From Elusimicrobia bacterium RIFOXYB2_FULL_48_7 (lineage in GTDB: Bacteria > Elusimicrobiota > Endomicrobiia > CG1-02-37-114 > XYA2-FULL-39-19): DNA of 5,634 nt. A model generated the notes under the pieces. It had not been told where the DNA came from and did no database searches. It worked only from the letters and a program-made list of their open reading frames with translations. Within the stretch, counting starts at the first letter, position 1, and every line of letters starts with the position of its first letter. The DNA is taken from NCBI GenBank assembly GCA_001800495.1, contig MGVM01000136.1, positions 1-5,634 on the forward strand. The letters run 5' to 3'. Positions 1 through 5,634 of the stretch are shown here, piece after piece. Both the position numbers and the translations under genes were made by a program.

Positions 1-1665
1 GCGGACTGCAGCCGCGCCCCAACCAGGCGCTGTGCCGTCATTAAGCGCGACTATCCCGTTGGAACTCCTGGGCGAGCCTGTCAGCCCGCCTCCGTTTATG
101 GCTTTGACTATTATGTAATAGGTTGTATCTGCTGCAAGCGTTAGGCTGCTGTTTGTTATTGTCAACACATTGCCCACGTTTGTCCAGGCTACCAGGCTCG
201 GTGTGCTGGTAGTTGTGCCTACAGCATATTCATATGAACCTATCCCCGACTCATTGTCTGTCGCAGCTGTCCAGTTAGCGGACAAGCTGTATGTTGAATA
301 TGTAACTGATTCATCAGTTCCTGTACCGTCGTTTACTGCTGCCGGCGCGCTGGGCGGAGTTGAATCACCGTTCACGTACTGGCCGTTGGAATTGGCCGTG
401 TACGTGCTCACCAGGCCCTGGTAATTGTACGCCCGAACAGTGAAATAATAAGTGGTTCCGCCGGTTAGCGTCAATGAGCCCCTGGTTACCCATGTGCTTG
501 CCCCAACGCTTGTCCAGCCAACGAGGTTTGTCCCGCCGGCAGTTGTAGATATCGCGTAGGAATATGAGGATATCCCTGAGTCGGCATCAGCCGACGAAGT
601 CCAGTTAGCGCTAAGCGAATATGTGGAATAGGTAACGTTTGTATCCGCCCCGTTGCCGTCATTCACAGTTCCCGGCGCGGTGGGCGATGTAACGTCTATC
701 ACCCGCTGGCCGGTGGAATTGCTTGCTGTTCCTGTAAGGTTTGCGCCGTTGGTCGCTTTTACCGTGAAATAGTACGTTGTTGCCCAGGTTAATACTAACC
801 CGGGACGGTTGGCATACGTGCTTGTTCCCACGCTTGTCCAATTTGCTGTCTGCGTGCCGCCGGCTGTTGTACCGATAGCGTATTGATATGAGGTTATGCC
901 GGATTCCGTGTCCACCGCAGCGTCCCAGTTGGCGTACAATTGTGTGGATGAGGTGGTTATCGCCACATCCGTTCCCGTACCATCCCTGACTACTGAAGGC
1001 GCGCCGGGCGCTGTGATATCTATAACATAAACTCCGTTTGATGTGCGCGTTGAACTCAGCACGCCAATACCGTTCTCGGCCTTCACTACAAAGTAGTACG
1101 TCGCCCCGTAAGCAAGAGGCGTGCTTACCGTTACCGACAACGCGTTACCGGCGTCAGTCCAGCCGAGGTAGTCGGTTGCGCCGGCTGTCAGCGCGCTTAT
1201 GCCGTACCAGTATTTTGATATGCCGCTTTCAGCGTCTGCGGCAGCATCCCAGTTGGCGGATAACTGCGTTAGTGATGTCGTTGATGATATGTCTATACTG
1301 CCCGTTCCGTCCCGGACAGCGTCTGGCAATGCGGGCGGCGTGGGGTCGGCAAGCAGCACAGAACCGTTGGAGTTTTTTACTGTGCTTTGCTGGCCGTCGA
1401 TGCTTTCGGCCCTGACTGCGAAGTAGTAGGTGGTGTTGAGCACAAGGTTCTGTACCCTGGTGACTGTGGTGCTCAGGGAATTGTCCACCCACCCGCTTGT
1501 GAAACCGGTATCACCGGCTGTCCATGAACTTACCGCGTACCAGTATTTAGCAAGGCCGCTGTTGGTGTCAACAACTACGTCCCAGTTGGCGGTTAGCGTG
1601 TATGTGCTGTAGAATATGTCAGCGTCTGAGGCGCCGGTACCATCCCTTACCGCTGCCGGCTGGTT
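1..1665 (-). repeat. Tandem B-type FN3-like modules (five complete, sixth begun) in the large protein
   Basis: Residues 871-1425 hold modules of 108-111 residues. The (R/N)DG(T/N)G motif starts at residues 877, 988, 1097, 1205 and 1315, and the next Arg is residue 1425 at the very edge. Each module then has a segment ending in LSANW or close to it, a D-x-(E/D/N)-SG(I/L) turn, a Y-x-Y-(A/G) strand, a GW or NW/AW segment and TTYYF-type strand followed by (V/A)(K/R)A. They differ from the A-type modules in length and signature. Modules 7 and 8 (residues 1197-1412) share VTYSTYSLSANWT exactly and look most recently duplicated. The array is cut by the window edge, so the total copy number is unknown. 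Confidence 0.85.
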
Positions 1666-4275
1666 GGGAGGCACAACGCTCCTTAATGCGTAGTTTGTTG
1701 CTCCGTTGGAAATTGATGACCACTGGTTATTATCGTCCTTAGACCAGATACGGAAATAGTATGTGGCGCCGCCGACTAGCGTGGTGGCTTTCCAGGTGGC
1801 TGTGCTGCCTACAACGACCGTGTTGGTTGAGATTGTGTCTACCCTGGCTTCATCAACGCTTGTGCTCCAGTTTACTGTTGAATAAGAAGCGTACTGAATA
1901 CGGTATATGCTGCCGGTGTCAAGCGGGCGCAATGTGCCGGCGTCGTCGCTTGGTGTTGTCCATGCAAGCGTGATTGCGTTGGCCTCCGCGGAAGTCGCTG
2001 CGGACAGGTCGGTTATTGAGCCCGGGGCGGTGTAATCAACAACATATGCCGTCGCGCCATCGGATATGCTTGAATAGTTCTGTGATTCATCCGCTGTCCA
2101 CAACCTGAAATAGTAGGTTGCATCCTGCGCGAGCCCGGGAACCATCCACACCTGCGGCGCAAACGCGACAGGGCCGGCAGTGGCTATGATTACCTGCGCG
2201 CTGGTGTAGGACCAGGTAACGCCTGTGTATGTAGCATACTGTATATAATAGGAACAACCGGTTGTCAGGGTACCTGATAAATTATCATTGCCGGGCGAAA
2301 GCCATGCAAGCACTATACTGCCTGTGCCGCCGATAGATGTCGCAGTAAATGACAGCCCGTTGGATGTTTTGATATCCGCAGGGGCGGTGATATCAGGCAC
2401 GTAGCAGGTTGTACGGTTGGATATTGCCGATGTCCAGGGAATTTCATCCCTGGTCCAGATATGGAAATAGTAGCTGGTCTTTGTTGTAAGGCCTCCGACG
2501 GCCCATTCCTGCCGTGTCCTGGCGGTGACGGAGGTGGAGATTGTGATGTTTGAAGGATTTGCGGCATTCCACGTTATTGATGGCGACGTGGACTTTTCAA
2601 TGATGAAAGAGCCGCCTGATATATTATTTGTCGTGCCGTCGTCGCCGGTGCAAGTCCAGGTTAAATCTACCTGGCCGCTGGTTGAGCCCGCAGAAGATGC
2701 AAGGTCGGTGACCGCGTCGGGCGCGATAACGTCCGATGGGACCATCTCGTGCGCGCCAATGTCCCACGCGCTGAATACGGGGCGAGTGGTGTCTAAAATA
2801 TCGGTATTAAAAGAGATTCCACCGTGAGGGTCAGAAGTCAGGTCCGCGCCGGCGTTTACAGCCGCGGCGTCGGTGCTGGAAAGCAGGTAATAGTTCGTGG
2901 CGGCGTCACGAAAACTGGGGGAAAGGTTTCTGTAAGCTGCGTTAGGCGAGGTGCCGTCGCTGGATAAATTATTGGCAGTCTGGTAAATAGCCAAATAATT
3001 TGAGCCGCCATAATAGCAGCCAGTTGTTCCAATAACAAGATTGTTTTTTAAATAAACAAAACCATGGTACAATAATGGATTCCCCTGGTATGAACCGGAA
3101 AAGTATATTGCGGCACGCCAGGTCGTGGTGGATTGGTCGCAGTTAATAAATGTATTATTGTAAACATAGAAAGAAGTGGGATATGTCAGGTAGGTTTGTG
3201 TTATTCCGGTACCCCAGTTATAAACTATGTTGTTCCAGGCCTTGAAAGTGCCGGACGATGTTGGGTCTATACCCTGGTTCCCCGGTTTCGACATAAGCCC
3301 GGCCTGGTCCGTGCCGCCGTACCTTATTATATTATTGCTTACCTTGACATCATTCATGGCTCCAAAAACCGATGAACCGTAAGCCGAATTTCTTATACCA
3401 TAAACACTGCTTATGCCTATTGGGCTCATAGTATTTTCCATCTGAAGGCCGTCAATCCAGACGCAAGGCGTCCAGATATTTATTGCCCCGCCGTATGACG
3501 CAACAGCTGACAGGCGGTATTTATTAGTGTTCCAAACACCATTGTGACGAGCGGCAGATTCTGTATAAATTTTCACGTAGTTCTGGGATGATGTTTCATA
3601 ATAACGCCATAGAGCAACCGCTGTTGTATCCGCGCTGGACCAGTTGCCGTCAATTTTTGCTACCGCGATGGCGGAATCCCCGGCGCTGGTTAAGACCAGG
3701 CTGCCGCCGGACTTATATACCTGTTCCCCATTCTGGAAAGTACCGCGGATATACGCTATCAACACCTGGTTGGCGGTAGCGTGCACAACAACACCGGTTG
3801 ATTTTGACGTCGCTCCCCAGACTATTGAGCCGTCGGCTATACCTGCCGCTCCGCTATGCGAAAATACCCTGGTAAGCAATACTTCACCGGACGACATTAT
3901 TGTCATGTACTGGGTCGCAAGAGCCCTGTGGACAATCTCTCCGCTGGAAAAATCCAGGTTGTAGTTATGGAGAATGACGTAGGAGGAACCATCAATTTCA
4001 TACCCGACGCTATGAAACACGCCGCTCGATTTTGAAGTATACCCGTATACTGTGTTGTTAGCTGAGAAAGAACCGGTGATTCCGGCACTGCTGACAGGGT
4101 ATTTGCGCGCCATGTTATCCGGAAGAGTGCACGTTACAGCGCTGTTCCAGGCATTGAGGGTATTGTAATCCCCGCCCTGGCCGGCAGGGGTTATGGTACA
4201 GACGAACTCAGTGACCGCAAATACAGCCGTACACAAAGACAGAACTGCAAGAATAGCAATAAATATCCTTTTCAT
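1..4275 (-). CDS. Very large secreted parallel beta-helix protein with tandem FN3-like modules (3' end off window)
   Basis: ATG at 4275-4273 opens a frame with no stop through base 1, giving at least 1425 residues. Residues 1-20 are a Sec signal peptide (MKRIF, hydrophobic core, cleavage expected after VFA). Residues 21-512 look like a right-handed parallel beta-helix (pectate-lyase-like) region: an N-terminal cap-like GQGGDYNTLNAW at 32-43, repeated N-N-hydrophobic rungs (VSNNII 312-317, WNNIVY 347-352, YNNTFINC 372-379, KNNLVIG 410-416) and a closing DIGAHE at 505-510. FN3-like modules then follow in tandem: three A-type (518-865), five B-type (871-1412) and the start of another. The start is supported by the signal peptide and an upstream GGGGG. 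It is probably a surface or secreted adhesin or carbohydrate-binding protein; no catalytic residues could be assigned. The missing C-terminus probably holds more modules and perhaps a sorting domain like its neighbour's. Frame and architecture are secure, function is not. Confidence 0.9.
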   Translation of the reverse strand, partial: MKRIFIAILAVLSLCTAVFAVTEFVCTITPAGQGGDYNTLNAWNSAVTCTLPDNMARKYPVSSAGITGSFSANNTVYGYTSKSSGVFHSVGYEIDGSSYVILHNYNLDFSSGEIVHRALATQYMTIMSSGEVLLTRVFSHSGAAGIADGSIVWGATSKSTGVVVHATANQVLIAYIRGTFQNGEQVYKSGGSLVLTSAGDSAIAVAKIDGNWSSADTTAVALWRYYETSSQNYVKIYTESAARHNGVWNTNKYRLSAVASYGGAINIWTPCVWIDGLQMENTMSPIGISSVYGIRNSAYGSSVFGAMNDVKVSNNIIRYGGTDQAGLMSKPGNQGIDPTSSGTFKAWNNIVYNWGTGITQTYLTYPTSFYVYNNTFINCDQSTTTWRAAIYFSGSYQGNPLLYHGFVYLKNNLVIGTTGCYYGGSNYLAIYQTANNLSSDGTSPNAAYRNLSPSFRDAATNYYLLSSTDAAAVNAGADLTSDPHGGISFNTDILDTTRPVFSAWDIGAHEMVPSDVIAPDAVTDLASSAGSTSGQVDLTWTCTGDDGTTNNISGGSFIIEKSTSPSITWNAANPSNITISTSVTARTRQEWAVGGLTTKTSYYFHIWTRDEIPWTSAISNRTTCYVPDITAPADIKTSNGLSFTATSIGGTGSIVLAWLSPGNDNLSGTLTTGCSYYIQYATYTGVTWSYTSAQVIIATAGPVAFAPQVWMVPGLAQDATYYFRLWTADESQNYSSISDGATAYVVDYTAPGSITDLSAATSAEANAITLAWTTPSDDAGTLRPLDTGSIYRIQYASYSTVNWSTSVDEARVDTISTNTVVVGSTATWKATTLVGGATYYFRIWSKDDNNQWSSISNGATNYALRSVVPPNQPAAVRDGTGASDADIFYSTYTLTANWDVVVDTNSGLAKYWYAVSSWTAGDTGFTSGWVDNSLSTTVTRVQNLVLNTTYYFAVRAESIDGQQSTVKNSNGSVLLADPTPPALPDAVRDGTGSIDISSTTSLTQLSANWDAAADAESGISKYWYGISALTAGATDYLGWTDAGNALSVTVSTPLAYGATYYFVVKAENGIGVLSSTRTSNGVYVIDITAPGAPSVVRDGTGTDVAITTSSTQLYANWDAAVDTESGITSYQYAIGTTAGGTQTANWTSVGTSTYANRPGLVLTWATTYYFTVKATNGANLTGTASNSTGQRVIDVTSPTAPGTVNDGNGADTNVTYSTYSLSANWTSSADADSGISSYSYAISTTAGGTNLVGWTSVGASTWVTRGSLTLTGGTTYYFTVRAYNYQGLVSTYTANSNGQYVNGDSTPPSAPAAVNDGTGTDESVTYSTYSLSANWTAATDNESGIGSYEYAVGTTTSTPSLVAWTNVGNVLTITNSSLTLAADTTYYIIVKAINGGGLTGSPRSSNGIVALNDGTAPGWGAAAVR
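1681..2724 (-). repeat. Three tandem A-type FN3-like modules in the large protein
   Basis: Residues 518-865 form three modules of about 118 residues. The YYF strand ends at residues 604, 723 and 841, a spacing of 119 and 118. Shared features are an entry such as APDAVTDL or APGSITDL, a tryptophan strand (VDLTWT, IVLAWL, ITLAWT), a YYIQYA or YRIQYA segment in modules 2 and 3, and an exit of YYF-(H/R)-(I/L)-W followed by SxIS. This is the pattern of fibronectin type III beta-sandwiches. The DNA copies are strongly diverged, so they are old duplications at the protein level. They probably act as spacers or ligand-binding domains outside the cell. Confidence 0.8.
2740..4215 (-). other. Right-handed parallel beta-helix (pectate-lyase-like) region
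   Basis: This encodes residues 21-512 of the large protein. Asn-Asn followed by hydrophobic pairs recurs about every 25-35 residues between 312 and 416, as in PbH1-type rungs where stacked asparagines form a ladder. The end of the region carries hallmarks common in secreted beta-helix proteins: SPSFRDAATNYYLL near 452-465, AAAVNAGAD at 470-478 (like the usual 'SPAIDAG'), then TRPVFSAWDIGAHE ending at 510. Such folds bind or cleave polysaccharides in many families, but I see no lyase or hydrolase active-site pattern, so a binding or structural role is equally possible. The portion at 146-205 does not look like rungs. Confidence 0.72.
4216..4275 (-). other. Sec signal peptide of the beta-helix/FN3 protein
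   Basis: The first 20 residues have Lys2 and Arg3, a hydrophobic core (IFIAILAVLSL) and an Ala-x-Ala-like end (AVFA before VTEF), the normal form of a signal peptidase I substrate. Cys16 lies in LSLC, but a Leu at the -1 position is unlike a lipobox, so a lipoprotein is less likely. The protein is therefore expected to be exported across the inner membrane. Confidence 0.88.
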
Positions 4276-4283
4276 AATACCAA

Positions 4284-4288
4284 CCCCC
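4284..4288 (-). promoter_or_regulatory. Probable ribosome binding site of the large beta-helix gene
   Basis: On the minus strand GGGGG lies 8 bases before the ATG at 4275. It is not a perfect AGGAGG but can pair with the anti-Shine-Dalgarno region with G-U pairing, and its distance is right. Together with the signal peptide directly after the ATG it supports this start. Confidence 0.5.
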
Positions 4289-4297
4289 GCGCAAATG

Positions 4298-4317
4298 TTA
4301 AATACTCTATTATTTAA
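4298..4317 (-). repeat. AT-rich inverted repeat at the gene junction
   Basis: Perfect 7-base arms (TTAAATA at 4317-4311 and TATTTAA at 4304-4298 on the minus strand) flank a 6-base loop and overlap the TAA stop of the upstream gene. With only A-T pairs and no T-tract after it, this is too weak for an intrinsic terminator. It may be chance, a protein site or a mild RNA hairpin. Confidence 0.3.
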
Positions 4318-4567
4318 AAACCACTCTTCCTGTAGTTATAATGCCGTTGTTATCCTTTGCCGTATATACATAAACACCTGGTTTGATTTTTTCACCATCA
4401 TTATTTTTGAAGTTCCAGCTGGCCACTGCCGTGCCGGCATTCACTGTCAAAGCCTTAATCAGCCGGCCGCTTAATGTATATATACTGACTTCCCCTCCGC
4501 CGGAATCCAGCTGGAATTTAACGGAGGTATTACTCAAACTGCAGGGGTTCGGGTATGCCTTGCCGAA
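4310..4567 (-). other. C-terminal sorting-type (type A/FlgD-Ig-like) domain
   Basis: The last 85 residues begin GKAYPNPCS, continue with a VKFQL strand, VSIYTLSGRLIKAL, SWNFKNNDGEKIKPGVYVY and end TTGRVVFK followed by TAA. This is the layout of C-terminal domains used for type IX secretion and surface anchoring in Bacteroidota, and of related FlgD Ig-like tails in other bacteria. The tail suggests the protein is exported to the surface or outside and possibly cleaved and anchored there. Whether this host has a type IX system cannot be judged here. Confidence 0.8.
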
Positions 4568-5634
4568 AGGCAGATTAATAGTGGTCCCGCCTCCGCCTCC
4601 CCCGCTAATCACTCCGCGGGGCGTTACCTGGCCGTTTGAATTTGCAGTAAGGCCGGTGTTTCCTGCGCCATCCTGCGCCTTGACGGTGAAGTAATATGTC
4701 GTTCCTTCGGGCAAAACCGGGGAAGCTGTCCAGGTAACAGATAATGAGGCTCCGTTATCAGCCCATGCTTTTGTATTCGTTGCGCCCGCGGCCGTACCGA
4801 TGGCATACCAGTATTTTGCAACGCCGGTATCATCGGTTGCCGCTGTCCAGTTCGCGGAAAGCGTGGTTGTTGAACCAAACGCGCTGTCAGAGGCGCCGGT
4901 GCCGTCGCGGACAGTTCCCGGGGCCGTGGGCGAACTGGTATCAGCCCCCATAGCGTTTGGGTCTTCCATTGGGACGAAAGTGGGCGTGGATATCATCAGA
5001 ACAACATCCATGGGAGCAAGCATTGTGTTCCCGTGTTCCCGCAAATACTGGATGACTCTGTCCCATTCCCTTAAATCCCAGTACGTTGGGCCGTTATTCT
5101 GCCACCATGGCGGGTGTATTTGTATAACGTTAATGGGCCTGTTTCCTTTATTGGCGTATTCCGTCAGAAAACCGCTGTAAGTTATATGCTGGGGCGCTGA
5201 TGTCTCGGCGTCAAGGCGGGTATCGGCTGAGTAAAAGCAGTAACCGTTAAACGCGGAAGCCTGCGCTTTGGTCAGCCGGGAACATTCAGGGAAAAAATAG
5301 TATTTCATTTCAGGTACAGTGTTCATGGCCACGACAGTCATGGTGTCAGCCGAATTCTGAGGGGATCCGAACCCGGGCATATCCATGTTAAGCCAGGTCT
5401 GTGCGGCAAGTTCCGATGCCTGCAGCCAGGCTAATTGCTGGGCCCCGCTGTAAAGGTAGAACTGCACATGGGTATACCCGTGACAGTAGTAATTCACGTA
5501 ACCCCTGTGTGCCATATCCTTCAAGTAATTGAAATAAATTGATGAAATTGAAACAGAGTAAGTCGCGGCTGTATCCAGTTCAACACACTCAATCCCGACA
5601 GAGGTCTTGCAGCGGGTGCTTTCCATATAATCGG
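4310..5634 (-). CDS. Secreted polysaccharide-deacetylase-like protein with FN3 module and C-terminal sorting domain (5' end off window)
   Basis: The frame is open to the window edge: two codons (Asp, Tyr) precede the first visible Met at 5626, so that Met is probably internal and the true start and any signal peptide lie outside. Numbering from that Met, 438 residues are seen. Residues 1 to about 215 resemble a NodB/CE4-type deacetylase fold: a helix-like stretch at 33-42 leads into HGYTH (49-53), matching the metal-binding H-S/T-x-x-H motif with Gly for Ser/Thr. Later comes QIHPPWW with His171, which fits the late catalytic Leu/Ile-His motif. The family's first Asp-Asp motif would lie just upstream and cannot be seen. 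An FN3-like module (232-335), a Gly6 linker (342-347) and a sorting-type domain (354-438) follow. The likely role is extracellular deacetylation of a polysaccharide; substrate and activity are unknown. It is probably co-transcribed with the gene 34 bases downstream. The reading frame is very secure, the deacetylase call moderate. Confidence 0.85.
   Translation of the reverse strand, partial: DYMESTRCKTSVGIECVELDTAATYSVSISSIYFNYLKDMAHRGYVNYYCHGYTHVQFYLYSGAQQLAWLQASELAAQTWLNMDMPGFGSPQNSADTMTVVAMNTVPEMKYYFFPECSRLTKAQASAFNGYCFYSADTRLDAETSAPQHITYSGFLTEYANKGNRPINVIQIHPPWWQNNGPTYWDLREWDRVIQYLREHGNTMLAPMDVVLMISTPTFVPMEDPNAMGADTSSPTAPGTVRDGTGASDSAFGSTTTLSANWTAATDDTGVAKYWYAIGTAAGATNTKAWADNGASLSVTWTASPVLPEGTTYYFTVKAQDGAGNTGLTANSNGQVTPRGVISGGGGGGTTINLPFGKAYPNPCSLSNTSVKFQLDSGGGEVSIYTLSGRLIKALTVNAGTAVASWNFKNNDGEKIKPGVYVYTAKDNNGIITTGRVVFK
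4586..4603 (-). other. Six-glycine linker
   Basis: Six consecutive glycine codons (residues 342-347) join the FN3 module to the sorting domain, flanked by Ser and Thr-Thr. The codons are mixed (GGG, GGA, GGC), so this is a selected flexible hinge rather than a simple homopolymer slip. It probably lets the sorting domain move freely or be cleaved. Confidence 0.9.
4622..4933 (-). other. Single B-type FN3-like module in the deacetylase-like protein
   Basis: Residues 232-335 (numbered from the Met at 5626) read SPTAPGTVRDGTG at the start, LSANWTAATDDTGVAKYWYA in the middle and GTTYYFTVKAQDGAG near the end. This carries the same signature, order and length as the B-type modules of the neighbouring gene. 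It sits between the deacetylase-like part and the glycine linker and is probably a spacer or carbohydrate-binding unit. Confidence 0.85.
4982..5634 (-). other. Polysaccharide deacetylase-like (NodB/CE4) region, first motif off window
   Basis: Visible landmarks are HGYTH at residues 49-53 (bases 5468-5482), candidate metal ligands; FGSPQNSADTMTV at 86-98, which aligns by position with the family's third motif but lacks the usual Arg; and VIQIHPPWW around His171 (bases 5114-5116), like the last histidine motif. The order and spacing of these elements fit a CE4 barrel. With the first Asp motif outside and the Arg absent, it could be a divergent or inactive member. Confidence 0.6.

Noticed and set aside
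1038..1415. Plus-strand open frame of 125 codons rich in Arg, Ser and Cys
   Set aside because: It is antisense to B-type FN3 modules. Its composition is typical of an out-of-frame reading and there is no ribosome binding site or domain signal.
1..1665. CRISPR-like or simple DNA repeat array
   Set aside because: The period of about 324-333 bases and the strong DNA divergence between copies fit protein-domain duplication, not direct repeats with spacers.
2525..2827. Plus-strand open frame of 100 codons
   Set aside because: It sits opposite the junction of the beta-helix region and the first A-type module, which has clear protein motifs on the minus strand.
4228..4230. Lipoprotein signal with Cys16
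   Set aside because: The residues before the Cys are LSL, and Leu at -1 does not fit a lipobox, whereas a signal peptidase I site after VFA fits well.
4298..4317. Intrinsic terminator between the two genes
   Set aside because: The stem has only A-T pairs and no following T-run on the minus strand, so it would not terminate transcription efficiently.
4383..4694. Plus-strand open frame with a poly-proline run
   Set aside because: The prolines are the antisense reading of the Gly6 linker, so this is a shadow of the real gene.
4800..5180. Plus-strand open frame of 126 codons
   Set aside because: It lies antisense to the deacetylase-like gene and its FN3 module, shows no recognisable domain, and is explained by the codon pattern of the minus-strand gene.

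Overview
The window is occupied almost entirely by two large genes on the minus strand, and both run off an edge. Reading in the direction of transcription, the first (5634 down to 4310) lacks its 5' end. It encodes a secreted enzyme-like protein: a polysaccharide-deacetylase-like region, one fibronectin type III (FN3)-like module, a six-glycine linker and a C-terminal sorting-type domain. The second (4275 down to 1) begins with a clear Sec signal peptide and stays open for 1425 codons to the window edge. It encodes a right-handed parallel beta-helix region followed by a tandem array of FN3-like modules that continues off the window. I checked every codon of this frame on the minus strand and found no stop.

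Layout on the plus-strand axis: 1-1665 is five complete B-type FN3 modules plus the first residues of a sixth; 1681-2724 is three A-type FN3 modules; 2740-4215 is the beta-helix region; 4216-4275 is the signal peptide; 4276-4309 is a 34-base spacer with a G-rich ribosome binding site and an AT-rich inverted repeat; 4310-4567 is the sorting domain of the upstream gene; 4586-4603 is its Gly6 linker; 4622-4933 is its FN3 module; about 4982-5634 is its deacetylase-like part. No stretch over 300 bases lacks a gene. I see no tRNA, rRNA, CRISPR array, insertion sequence or convincing plus-strand gene.

The two genes share orientation, close spacing and a homologous FN3 module, so they look like neighbours in one cell-surface or secreted-protein operon. 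A likely joint role is binding and trimming extracellular polysaccharide, but this is inferred from domain types only.

The organism is a bacterium with roughly balanced base composition. The C-terminal domain (YPNP near its start, then an IYTLSGR-like strand, a KPGVYVY strand and a final GRVVFK) resembles the type A/FlgD-like C-terminal domains common in Bacteroidota and other FCB bacteria. Similar tails, and similar long arrays with 'VRDGTG ... LSANW ... TTYYFTVKA', are also common in uncultured phyla such as Elusimicrobiota, Omnitrophota and Firestonebacteria. I lean towards one of those, with low confidence. The most notable content is the architecture of the repeat array and its sharing between adjacent genes. 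I do not see a clearly new defence, mobile or regulatory system.
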